Positions 1-5,433 are shown, numbered from the stretch's first letter. The stretch: DNA of 5,433 nucleotides from an uncultured Clostridium sp. (GCA_900555045.1 USJW01000178.1:1-5433); one strand, 5' to 3'. The notes: a model not told the origin generated them from the letters alone. Numbers and translations: made by a program.

Positions 1-41
1 TTATCAGAGTCGCGTTGATTTACAAACATATCTATACGAAT

Positions 42-46
42 GGAGG
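42..46 (+). promoter_or_regulatory. Ribosome binding site fixing the amidohydrolase start
   Basis: A GGAGG core lies 10 nt before the ATG at 57. This selects ATG 57 over the in-frame TTG at 15, which has no Shine-Dalgarno sequence and would add 14 residues before the normal beginning of the amidohydrolase fold. I could not recognise a convincing promoter in the 56 bases before the gene, so the operon promoter probably lies outside the window. Confidence 0.75.
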
Positions 47-56
47 AATTTCTGGT

Positions 57-1235
57 ATGATTACCTTATTCAGAAATGCCAATGTCTGGAAGAATTCCGG
101 GTTTGTCACTTCCGATTTAGTGATTGATGGGTCCAATATCATCTATGTAGGGCCTTCATCGAACAGTGTTACCTGCGACAGGGTGATCGATGTCACCGGG
201 CAGTATCTGCTGCCAGGCATCATCGACTGCCATGCGCATGTCACTATGGTGGGCGGAAACCGGCACATGGCTGTTTTTTTCAAAGAAAATCCCTGCGAGC
301 TGACGATCGAGGGGATGCTGAACTGCAAACGAATGGCAGAGCACGGCATCACCTCCGCCAGAGAATGCGGTGGAAAGGGTATGGAGACCCTGGCTCTGCG
401 CGATTTTATCAACAGCGGCAAGCTGATCGGGCCCAGACTTTTGTGCAGCAAAACTCCCATCAAAGCGGTCGGCGGCCATGAGCCCGGCTATGATGTCACC
501 GGCCCCTATGAGGCCAGAGAGACTGCTAGGCGTTTTTTATACGAGGGAGCAGACTTTTTGAAGGTTATGATTACCGGGGGACTGGGAAAAGTCGGAGAAG
601 ATCCGGGAGTCGTAGAGATGGAACTTGATGAGGTAAAGGCGATTGTTGCCGAGGCAAAAAAGCGCCACAAAAAGGTGGCCTGCCACTGTCACAGCCGGGC
701 AGGTATGGAGATGCTCCTCGATGCCGGAGCCGACTCCATTGAACATGCCACTTACCTGGATCCTGAGATCAACGAACGCATCATCAAACAAGGGGTATAT
801 GTGGTGCCTACATTTACTCCCTACGAAATAGCGGCAGCCTGTGGGGAAGAGAGCGGGCTTCTGATGGATATCGTACTGGCAGCCAGGGGCATCATTGCGG
901 AAAAACGTCAGCGTTTTAAACAGGCCTATGAGCAGGGCGTGCAGTTTGCATTTGGCCGCGATAGCGGTGGATTCTTTATGGATCAGGGAGAATTTGCCGA
1001 CGAGATGCTGTACATGGAGCAGGCCGGAATGAAGCGCGAGGACATCATCAAGAGTGCCACAGAAAATGCTGCAAAGCTTCTTGGCATATGGAATGATACT
1101 GGCAGCCTTGAGGTCGGCAAACGGGCGGACATTCTGTTTTTGACAGCCAATCCTCTTGAGGACCTGACCGCATTCCGCAATCATCTGGACAGAGTCTGCC
1201 TCAACGGGAATCTGCTCCCACAACCAAAAAAATAA
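57..1235 (+). CDS. Metal-dependent amidohydrolase (prolidase/imidazolonepropionase-like)
   Basis: This is a 392-residue cytoplasmic enzyme of the amidohydrolase superfamily, predicted to hydrolyse an amide or peptide-type bond using a bimetal centre. Seen in the sequence: a short N-terminal beta segment (residues 1-55) leads to the strand-1 motif DCHAHV, with metal ligands H59 and H61. FLKVMITGG supplies K169, the usual carboxylated bridging lysine. CHCH gives H210 (or H212), SIEHA gives H230, and FGRDSGG gives the catalytic aspartate D302. The C-terminus has the typical GSLEVGKRADILFL segment that closes the beta-sandwich. All expected metal and catalytic residues are present and the length is normal, so the enzyme should be active. 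The group includes Xaa-Pro dipeptidases and imidazolonepropionase-like enzymes, and the substrate cannot be read from sequence. There is no signal peptide. The gene is followed after 21 nt by a GntR regulator and then a URO-D family gene, probably as one operon. Family is confident, substrate unknown. Confidence 0.9.
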   Translation: MITLFRNANVWKNSGFVTSDLVIDGSNIIYVGPSSNSVTCDRVIDVTGQYLLPGIIDCHAHVTMVGGNRHMAVFFKENPCELTIEGMLNCKRMAEHGITSARECGGKGMETLALRDFINSGKLIGPRLLCSKTPIKAVGGHEPGYDVTGPYEARETARRFLYEGADFLKVMITGGLGKVGEDPGVVEMELDEVKAIVAEAKKRHKKVACHCHSRAGMEMLLDAGADSIEHATYLDPEINERIIKQGVYVVPTFTPYEIAAACGEESGLLMDIVLAARGIIAEKRQRFKQAYEQGVQFAFGRDSGGFFMDQGEFADEMLYMEQAGMKREDIIKSATENAAKLLGIWNDTGSLEVGKRADILFLTANPLEDLTAFRNHLDRVCLNGNLLPQPKK

Positions 1236-1240
1236 CAAAT

Positions 1241-1248
1241 GAAGGGGG
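1241..1248 (+). promoter_or_regulatory. Ribosome binding site fixing the GntR start
   Basis: The purine-rich stretch GAAGGGGG ends 8 nt before the ATG at 1257, an ideal distance. The upstream in-frame ATG at 1239 overlaps the start of this stretch and is preceded only by an A-rich, SD-less sequence. ATG 1257 is therefore preferred. Confidence 0.65.
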
Positions 1249-1256
1249 TTGCCATA

Positions 1257-1916
1257 ATGGCGTCACTTGCGAAAATAACACTAAAAGAACAGGTCTATTC
1301 TAATATCATGGATGATATTCTGGGGGGGTGCTTCCTCATGGATGAATTTCTGACAGAACGCCAGCTGATTGAACGTTATAAAATGAGTAAAGCTCCAGTA
1401 CGGGAGGCCCTGGTGGAACTGTGCAACGAACACGTTTTAAAGAGCATCCCGCGCCTGGGTTATCAGATTATACCTGTCACGGAAAAGGAAATCGCAGACG
1501 CCATAGAGCTACGCCTGAACCTGGAACTCACTGCATTTAAAAAAATGATTCCACATTTTAACGATAGCATGCTGCACCAAATCAGCCAGCTGAATCAGGA
1601 TTGGTGGCAGGAGGTCATCAGCAACAATGAGATGACGCTGCGGCGTCGCTGGGAACACAACTCCATTTTTCATGCCACCCTCTGCTCTCTCGGCGGAAAT
1701 CTCCTGGCTGCCGATGTCGTCCGCAGAATGGTGGAGCTGGAGTTCAGAGCCTATGCGCAGATGCTCTCCACTCCGGAACAGCGCTGGGAATTTTTTGCCA
1801 ATTCAACCAAGCCTCATATTGAGATTGAAAAGGCCCTGACCAACAGGGATTTCCAACTGGCCGAGGAGCTGTTGCGCGATGATATTCTCTCTTTGCGCGA
1901 CGCAGTACATTTCTGA
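1257..1916 (+). CDS. GntR-family transcriptional regulator, FCD (FadR-type) subfamily
   Basis: This is a 219-residue DNA-binding regulator, usually a dimer that controls its own operon in response to a small carboxylated metabolite. Residues about 5-75 form the GntR winged helix: the segment TERQLIERYKMSKAPVREAL (33-52) is the typical helix-turn-helix with the PVREAL signature, followed by a wing around PRLGYQIIPV. Residues about 78-215 are an all-helical FCD-like domain, seen in IELRLNLE, NSIFHATL with LGGN, and HIEIEKAL. By the usual family alignment the metal/effector ligands would fall at N135, H139, H187 and D209, where the first and last are more often Asp and His. Length is normal. The gene lies between the amidohydrolase (21-nt gap) and the URO-D gene (55-nt gap), so it probably regulates this cluster. 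A G7 run at 1322-1328 encodes residues 22-24. The effector is unknown. An alternative start at 1239 would add six residues. Confidence 0.9.
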   Translation: MASLAKITLKEQVYSNIMDDILGGCFLMDEFLTERQLIERYKMSKAPVREALVELCNEHVLKSIPRLGYQIIPVTEKEIADAIELRLNLELTAFKKMIPHFNDSMLHQISQLNQDWWQEVISNNEMTLRRRWEHNSIFHATLCSLGGNLLAADVVRRMVELEFRAYAQMLSTPEQRWEFFANSTKPHIEIEKALTNRDFQLAEELLRDDILSLRDAVHF

Positions 1917-1933
1917 CAATTGGCTCGCCATTG
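1917..1933 (+). promoter_or_regulatory. Possible operator dyad between gntR and the URO-D gene
   Basis: CAATTGGC-TC-GCCATTG is an imperfect inverted repeat with a TGGC/GCCA core and one unpaired T, starting directly after the regulator's stop codon. Its position fits an operator for the adjacent GntR protein, but it is short and could be chance. The 2-nt centre makes an RNA hairpin unlikely. No matching copy was seen before the amidohydrolase gene, where an autoregulated operon would be expected to have one. Confidence 0.2.
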
Positions 1934-1971
1934 CAGTGTGCTTCATTCAACAATAAGGAGCCACTAAAACT

Positions 1972-2946
1972 ATGAATCGAAAAGAAAGAATTTTAGCTGT
2001 ATGCAACGGCAGGGAACCTGACCGCACTCCCACTGGTTTCTGGATGCATTTTCCGGAGGAAACCCAGACCGGGCAAGTCGCGGTGGACACCCATCTGGAG
2101 TACTTTGAAAAAAGTCGAACCGATGTCTGCAAGGTTATGAACGAAAACCTGTATCCCTGCGATTACCATATTGAGAATGCGAGCGACTGGAAACAGATCA
2201 AGGTGCAGGGGCGAAACAGCCCATTCATACAAAAACAGGTGGAGCTGGTAAAGCGGGTGGTGGATTCCATGCAGGGGGAAGCCCCCGTGATTGCCACGGT
2301 CCACGGGGTTGTAGCCTCCGCATCTCATGCACTTTTGTCCATGTCCCGCTATGATAAAATTGGCAGATACGCGCAGCTTTATCATCTCCGGACGGACCCC
2401 CACGCGATCCACGACGCATATAAGGCCATTGCGGAAACACTCACCGTGCTGTCTGAGGAATGTCTGAAGGCCGGCGCTGACGGAATTTATTATGCCGCTC
2501 TGGGCGGGGAACGGGATGGATTTTCCGACGAGGAACACGCGGCTTTTATCGCGCCGTTGGAGAAGGAGCTGCTAAATGCCATCGGGAAGCCACCCGTGTT
2601 TCATATCCTTCATATGTGCAAACCATTAGTTAATCTTCACAGATTTGCGGACTATCCCTGCGACGTGGTAAACTGGGGAGTTTTGGAAAGCGGAATCTCC
2701 CTTGCAGAAGGCCACAAGATATTTCCTGAAAAAATCATTATGGGCGGCCTGGATAATGGCTCCCCTGCCCTGCTTTCTGGAAGCTTTGAGAGTTTGGAGA
2801 AGGAAGTTCACAAAATCATTCAGGAAAACGAGGGATTTCGCTTCATTCTGGCAAGCGACTGCACCCTCCCGGGCGATCTGCCCTACGACCGGATTGCCAT
2901 GGTAACACGGGCCTGCGAAACATACCGTTCAAAACAGTCCCGATAA
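1972..2946 (+). CDS. Uroporphyrinogen decarboxylase superfamily protein, methyltransferase-like (MtaA/CmuA type)
   Basis: This is a 324-residue cytoplasmic TIM-barrel protein of the URO-D superfamily. The start ATG has AAGGAG 11 nt upstream. The opening MNRKERILAVCNGREPDRTPTGFWM matches the family's N-terminal pattern (helix, then R-x-PDR-xP), but the arginine-rich MRQAGRY-type motif of true HemE is absent. In its place is WMHFPEE. Residues 211-216 read HILHMC, giving H214-x-C216, and ILASDCTLPGDLPYDRI supplies C297. This H-x-C-(80)-C pattern, followed by a P-x-x-xI stretch, corresponds to the zinc site of MtaA/MtbA/CmuA methyltransferases, where zinc activates a thiol methyl acceptor. I therefore infer a methyl-transfer role, perhaps with a corrinoid protein, but none is encoded here and the substrate is unknown. 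The gene is last in the + strand cluster, 55 nt after the GntR gene, and faces a convergent two-component system. Superfamily is confident, methyltransferase role tentative. Confidence 0.85.
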   Translation: MNRKERILAVCNGREPDRTPTGFWMHFPEETQTGQVAVDTHLEYFEKSRTDVCKVMNENLYPCDYHIENASDWKQIKVQGRNSPFIQKQVELVKRVVDSMQGEAPVIATVHGVVASASHALLSMSRYDKIGRYAQLYHLRTDPHAIHDAYKAIAETLTVLSEECLKAGADGIYYAALGGERDGFSDEEHAAFIAPLEKELLNAIGKPPVFHILHMCKPLVNLHRFADYPCDVVNWGVLESGISLAEGHKIFPEKIIMGGLDNGSPALLSGSFESLEKEVHKIIQENEGFRFILASDCTLPGDLPYDRIAMVTRACETYRSKQSR

Positions 2947-3008
2947 ATTCCATCATGCCGGATTCACCTAAAACAGTGGACCGCTGGCTGCGCCTGCGTC
3001 CCATAGCA

Positions 3009-3082
3009 CGCAAGAAATCCCGTGTACTGGCATACACGGGATTTCGCTTTGTGACCACATGGTCTTAACTACTTTCTTAGCT
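3009..3082 (-). ncRNA. Candidate short RNA running from the intergenic promoter into the hairpin
   Basis: If the - strand promoter at 3089-3117 is active, transcription would begin near 3082 and meet the 13-bp hairpin at 3045-3014 within about 40 nt. This would yield an RNA of roughly 75 nt ending in a stable stem-loop. The 5' part holds a small GACC/GGTC hairpin (3053-3064). No open reading frame with a ribosome binding site starts inside it. Both ends are estimates from promoter and hairpin geometry. The RNA is an inference and matches no family I recognise. Read-through would be antisense to the 3' end of the URO-D gene. Confidence 0.3.
3014..3045. terminator. Hairpin terminator shared by convergent transcription units
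   Basis: A perfect 13-bp inverted repeat, GAAATCCCGTGTA / TACACGGGATTTC, encloses a 6-nt loop (CTGGCA). It lies 67 nt after the URO-D stop and 74 nt after the response regulator stop, between two genes that face each other. The A-rich outer ends of the arms give TTTCGCTTT after the hairpin on the + strand and TTTCTT on the - strand. The T-tracts are therefore weak and interrupted in both directions. A bidirectional terminator is the simplest reading. Confidence 0.7.
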
Positions 3083-3088
3083 ACACTA

Positions 3089-3117
3089 ATATTACACGAA
3101 GTTTCATATACTGTCAA
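3089..3117 (-). promoter_or_regulatory. Sigma-A-type promoter-like sequence in the convergent gap
   Basis: Read on the - strand, TTGACA (3117-3112) is a full match to the -35 consensus. It is followed after exactly 17 nt by TAATAT (3094-3089), a 4/6 match to TATAAT. An overlapping TGTAAT (5/6) gives a 15-nt spacer instead. The -35 box begins 2 nt after the response regulator's stop codon, and the promoter points away from that gene towards the terminator hairpin and the 3' end of the URO-D gene. No gene with a good start lies immediately downstream on this strand. Confidence 0.45.
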
Positions 3118-3119
3118 CC

Positions 3120-3809
3120 TCACATCTTAAACCGATACCCAACCCCCCAGATCGTCTCAATATACTGCGGCTTCGCCGTATTGAACTCGATCTTCTCGCG
3201 GATCTTTTTAATATGCACCGTCACGGTGGCGATGTCACCGATGGATTCCATGTCCCAGATCTTGCTGAACAGCTCCTCCTTGGTGAACACGTGGTTGGGG
3301 TTTTGGGCTAAGAAGGATAAAAGGTCGAACTCCTTGGTAGTGAAGGTCTTCTCCTCCCCGTTCACCCAAACGCGGCGGGCGGTCTTGTCGATCTTTAACC
3401 CGCGGATCTCAATGATCTCGTTGCTCGGCTGTCCGCTGCCGATCAGGCGCTCGTAGCGGGCCATGTGGGCCTTCACGCGGGCCACCATCTCGCTGGGGCT
3501 GAAGGGCTTGGTGATGTAGTCGTCCGCGCCCAGGCCCAGGCCGCGGATCTTGTCAATGTCCTCCTTCTTGGCGGACACCATGATGATCGGGGTGTTCTTC
3601 ACCTCCCGGATCTTCTTGCATATCTCAAAACCGTCGGTCCCGGGCAGCATGAGATCCAGAATAAACAGGTCGTAGTCCTCGTTCAGTGCCCGCTCAAGCC
3701 CCTCCGTCCCGTTGTTCTCGATCTCCACCTCAAAGCCGGAAAGCTCCAGATAGTCTTTTTCCAGCTCCGCGATGCTCTCCTCGTCCTCCACGATTAGTAT
3801 TTTGCTCAT
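3120..3809 (-). CDS. OmpR/PhoB-family response regulator
   Basis: This is a 229-residue cytoplasmic transcription factor and the partner of the sensor kinase encoded just upstream. Residues 1-120 form the receiver domain, with the acidic pocket E8/D9, phospho-accepting D52 (ILDLMLP), S79 in the switch position (MVSAKK) and K101 (TKPF). Residues about 131-229 form an OmpR-type winged helix: KTARRVWVNG, TTKEFDLLSFLAQNP, the recognition helix region TVTVHIKKIREKIE, and the closing IWGVGYRFKM. All phosphorylation residues are intact and the length is typical. Its ATG overlaps the kinase stop codon as ATGA (3809-3806), so translation is probably coupled. AGGAGG lies 11 nt upstream, inside the kinase gene. 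The target genes cannot be told from sequence. The left cluster is on the opposite strand and nothing shows that it is a target. Confidence 0.95.
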   Translation of the reverse strand: MSKILIVEDEESIAELEKDYLELSGFEVEIENNGTEGLERALNEDYDLFILDLMLPGTDGFEICKKIREVKNTPIIMVSAKKEDIDKIRGLGLGADDYITKPFSPSEMVARVKAHMARYERLIGSGQPSNEIIEIRGLKIDKTARRVWVNGEEKTFTTKEFDLLSFLAQNPNHVFTKEELFSKIWDMESIGDIATVTVHIKKIREKIEFNTAKPQYIETIWGVGYRFKM

Positions 3810-5302
3810 CCTGCTATGACCTCCTGATATTTTCTTAGGACAAAATGGATCTCCGTGCCGATGCTTTCCTTGCTGGTCGCCCAGATCCGTCCTCCATGGT
3901 CCTCTACAATCTTGCGCACGATCGACAGTCCGATGCCGCTGCCTCCCTGGGAGGAATTGCGCGAGGAATCCGTGCGGTAGAAGCGGTCAAATATGTTGGG
4001 CAGATCCTTGGCCGCTATGCCCTTTCCGTTGTCCTCGATCTCCACCTGAATGAAGTCTCCCACATCCTTTATCCGAATATTGATAATTCCCTTTTTCTTA
4101 TCCAGATATTTGATGCTATTGCTGATAATGTTGTTGATCACCCGCTTCATCTGCTCCGCGTCCGCGATCACCACCACGTCCTCATCCACGTAATTAAAGT
4201 ACCCCAGCTCAATCCCCCGGGCCTCCATATCCAGACCCACCTCCTCGATGCAGTCCTTGAAGTACTGGGCCACATTGATCTTGGAGAATGTGTAGGGTAT
4301 CTTGTTGGTGTCGATCTTCGAGTAAAATGTCAGCTCATCGATCAGCCGGTCCATGTCATTAGCTTTATTGTATATGGTGCGGATGTATTTGTCCAGCCTT
4401 TCCGGCGAAGATGCCACGCCGTCCAAGATCCCCTCCACGTAGCCCTTGATGGCCGTGATGGGCGTCTTTAAGTCGTGGGAGATATTGCTGATCAGCTCCT
4501 TGCTCTCCTTGTCGTACTGGATCTTTTCCTCCGCGTTCTCCTTTAGCCGGATGCGCATCTCCTCGAAGTCGTTGCACAGCCCGCCGATCTCGTCGTCCGC
4601 GTCCACGTCCAGCGTGAAATCCAGATTCCCGGCCTTGATCTGCTTGGTCGCCTCCTGCAGTTTATTTAAGGGGCTCAGGATGGACCGGTACACCCAGAGC
4701 GTCAGGGTGATTCCCGCCACCACAAGGATGATAATCGCCAAAAACAGCATCTCGCGGATCATGGACTTCACCTCAGGCACCAGGTCGTCCACGTTTGAGA
4801 CGATGAACACACTGCCCGGCGTCCCGTCCGGGAAGTCGAAATCCATCTGCTTGATCAGGTGCTGGCTCTCGCCGTCCAGATAAATTCCGCCCTCCAGATC
4901 GCCCTTCATGGCGTCGAAATCCGGCAGCTGGCTGTACAGCTCCGGGTCCATCATGTGGTCGTTGTCGCCGCAGTAGGTGATCTCCCCGGCGCGCCGCACG
5001 ATCAGATAGGCGTAGTGACTTTTTAACTCCTCATTGACCCGATTGAGGTAATCGTTGTCCTCGTAAAGCTCCGGATCTTGCTTTAAAGTTTGCCTGATAT
5101 CTTCCTGGGAGCGCTTGGTCAGACGGTTAAAAATCTGCAGGGAATTGCCCGAAAACAGGTCCACCTGCTCCGTCAGCCCGTACTCCTTTCGGAATGATTG
5201 TGTCTGGTAGTTGCTGAGTCCCACCACCGCCACATAGAACAGCAGGATCGGCACGATGGTTATGGTCAGAAACGCAACCGCAAGACGGGTTTTCAGTTTC
5301 AT
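3806..5302 (-). CDS. Membrane sensor histidine kinase (HAMP-HisKA-HATPase)
   Basis: This is a 498-residue inner-membrane sensor that autophosphorylates and passes the phosphate to the response regulator that follows. A transmembrane helix at about 7-29 is followed by an extracytoplasmic sensing region of about 150 residues (30-183) that I cannot assign to a family. A second helix at about 184-206 leads to a HAMP linker (206-258) with the usual SPLNKL and DEIGGL patterns. HisKA carries SHDLKTP, with phospho-accepting H276 and the D277/T280 phosphatase motif. The ATP-binding domain has the N box (N391, N395), G1 DNGKGI (424-429), F box IFDRFYR (437-443) and G2 GGSGIGL (453-459). All catalytic motifs are intact. 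The start is set by AAAGGAGG ending 8 nt before ATG 5302. The kinase precedes the regulator, the reverse of the commoner order in Firmicutes. The signal is unknown. Confidence 0.95.
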   Translation of the reverse strand: MKLKTRLAVAFLTITIVPILLFYVAVVGLSNYQTQSFRKEYGLTEQVDLFSGNSLQIFNRLTKRSQEDIRQTLKQDPELYEDNDYLNRVNEELKSHYAYLIVRRAGEITYCGDNDHMMDPELYSQLPDFDAMKGDLEGGIYLDGESQHLIKQMDFDFPDGTPGSVFIVSNVDDLVPEVKSMIREMLFLAIIILVVAGITLTLWVYRSILSPLNKLQEATKQIKAGNLDFTLDVDADDEIGGLCNDFEEMRIRLKENAEEKIQYDKESKELISNISHDLKTPITAIKGYVEGILDGVASSPERLDKYIRTIYNKANDMDRLIDELTFYSKIDTNKIPYTFSKINVAQYFKDCIEEVGLDMEARGIELGYFNYVDEDVVVIADAEQMKRVINNIISNSIKYLDKKKGIINIRIKDVGDFIQVEIEDNGKGIAAKDLPNIFDRFYRTDSSRNSSQGGSGIGLSIVRKIVEDHGGRIWATSKESIGTEIHFVLRKYQEVIAG

Positions 5303-5332
5303 AGGTCCTGCCTCCTTTTCTCATAATTCGCA

Positions 5333-5364
5333 GCTGTCACGGGCGGAAAACACCCCTTGACAGC
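5333..5364. repeat. Inverted repeat in the kinase leader (possible operator)
   Basis: GCTGTCA (5333-5339) and TGACAGC (5358-5364) form a perfect 7-bp inverted repeat 18 nt apart, 31-62 bases before the kinase start codon. Inside it, GGG and CCC could extend the pairing after a mismatch. It could be a protein-binding dyad or a leader hairpin. It is not a usual intrinsic terminator, because no T-run follows on the - strand. No confident promoter for the kinase operon is visible in the roughly 80 genuine bases upstream. Confidence 0.35.
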
Positions 5365-5383
5365 CTGTTACCCGCAATTGTAA

Positions 5384-5433
5384 AGATCGGAAGAGCACAC
5401 GTCTGAACTCCAGTCACTGACGTCATCTCGTAT
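5384..5433 (+). other. Untrimmed Illumina TruSeq adapter with index (artefact)
   Basis: From 5384 the sequence reads AGATCGGAAGAGCACACGTC and continues exactly as the TruSeq read-1 3' adapter to ...CCAGTCAC at 5417. A 7-nt index-like stretch (TGACGTC, 5418-5424) follows, and then ATCTCGTAT, the start of the constant part after the index. This is synthetic library sequence, not genome. The A at 5384 could be genomic or adapter. Anything called to the right of 5383 should be discarded. Confidence 0.97.

Noticed and set aside
15..56. In-frame TTG at 15 as the start of the amidohydrolase
   Set aside because: It has no ribosome binding site, and the 14 added residues are not part of the family's N-terminus. 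ATG 57 has GGAGG at a good distance.
537..1238. Long - strand open frame (233 codons) opposite the amidohydrolase
   Set aside because: It lies fully antisense to a gene with intact catalytic motifs and shows no recognisable domain. It is a shadow of the real frame.
1239..1256. ATG 1239 as the start of the GntR gene
   Set aside because: It overlaps the ribosome binding site that serves ATG 1257 and has none of its own.
1972..2946. Calling the URO-D family gene hemE
   Set aside because: The HemE arginine-rich substrate motif is absent, an H-x-C...C pattern is present, and no haem genes are nearby.
2843..3058. - strand frame starting GTG at 3058 (71 codons), and a 30-codon frame from ATG 3060, downstream of the intergenic promoter
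   Set aside because: Neither has a ribosome binding site. Both run through the terminator hairpin, and the longer one continues antisense into the URO-D gene. The protein sequences look random.
3845..4471. Long + strand open frame (208 codons) opposite the histidine kinase
   Set aside because: It is antisense to the catalytic domains of the kinase, with no recognisable motif. It arises from the G/C-rich third positions.
1..5383. CRISPR arrays, insertion sequences, tRNA or rRNA genes, riboswitches
   Set aside because: No regularly spaced repeats, transposase motifs, terminal inverted repeats of IS type, or RNA gene signatures were seen on either strand.
5357..5384. + strand promoter-like TTGACA-N16-TGTAAA near the right edge, suggesting a divergent gene
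   Set aside because: The -10 match is only 4/6 and its last base may be adapter. No genuine sequence remains downstream to support a gene.
5384..5433. Possible novel regulatory or mobile sequence at the right end
   Set aside because: It matches the Illumina TruSeq adapter and index, so it is synthetic.

Overview
The window looks like one end of a draft contig from a Firmicutes bacterium, most likely an anaerobic clostridial (Lachnospiraceae-like) organism. This rests on strong AGGAGG-type ribosome binding sites, a TTGACA-type promoter, moderate GC content and the character of the proteins. It is an inference, not an identification. The last 50 bases (5384-5433) are not biological: they match the Illumina TruSeq read adapter with an index. 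Real sequence therefore ends at about 5383.

Left part (1-2946, + strand): three co-directional genes with short gaps, probably one transcription unit whose promoter lies outside the window. They are a metal-dependent amidohydrolase of the prolidase/imidazolonepropionase-like group, a GntR-family regulator with an FCD-type ligand domain, and a member of the uroporphyrinogen decarboxylase (URO-D) superfamily. The last carries an H-x-C...C pattern like the zinc site of MtaA/CmuA-type corrinoid methyltransferases, so it is unlikely to be the haem enzyme HemE. The likely picture is a small, regulated catabolic cluster in which a hydrolase and a methyltransferase-like protein handle an unknown substrate that may also be the effector of the GntR protein. 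No corrinoid protein or transporter is visible.

Middle (2947-3119): an intergenic region between convergent genes. It holds a 13-bp inverted repeat that can act as a terminator. It also holds a TTGACA-N17-TAATAT promoter-like sequence on the - strand that reads straight into that hairpin. Together they could specify a short untranslated RNA of about 75 nt.

Right part (3120-5302, - strand): a two-component system with a membrane sensor histidine kinase first and an OmpR/PhoB-type response regulator second, joined by an ATGA stop/start overlap. Its signal and targets are unknown. Third codon positions are visibly richer in G/C here than in the left cluster. A 7-bp inverted repeat lies in the kinase leader. 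I found no transposase, CRISPR array, tRNA or rRNA, and no strong evidence of a wholly new system. The most useful leads are the H-x-C...C URO-D protein in its unusual neighbourhood and the promoter-hairpin unit in the convergent gap.
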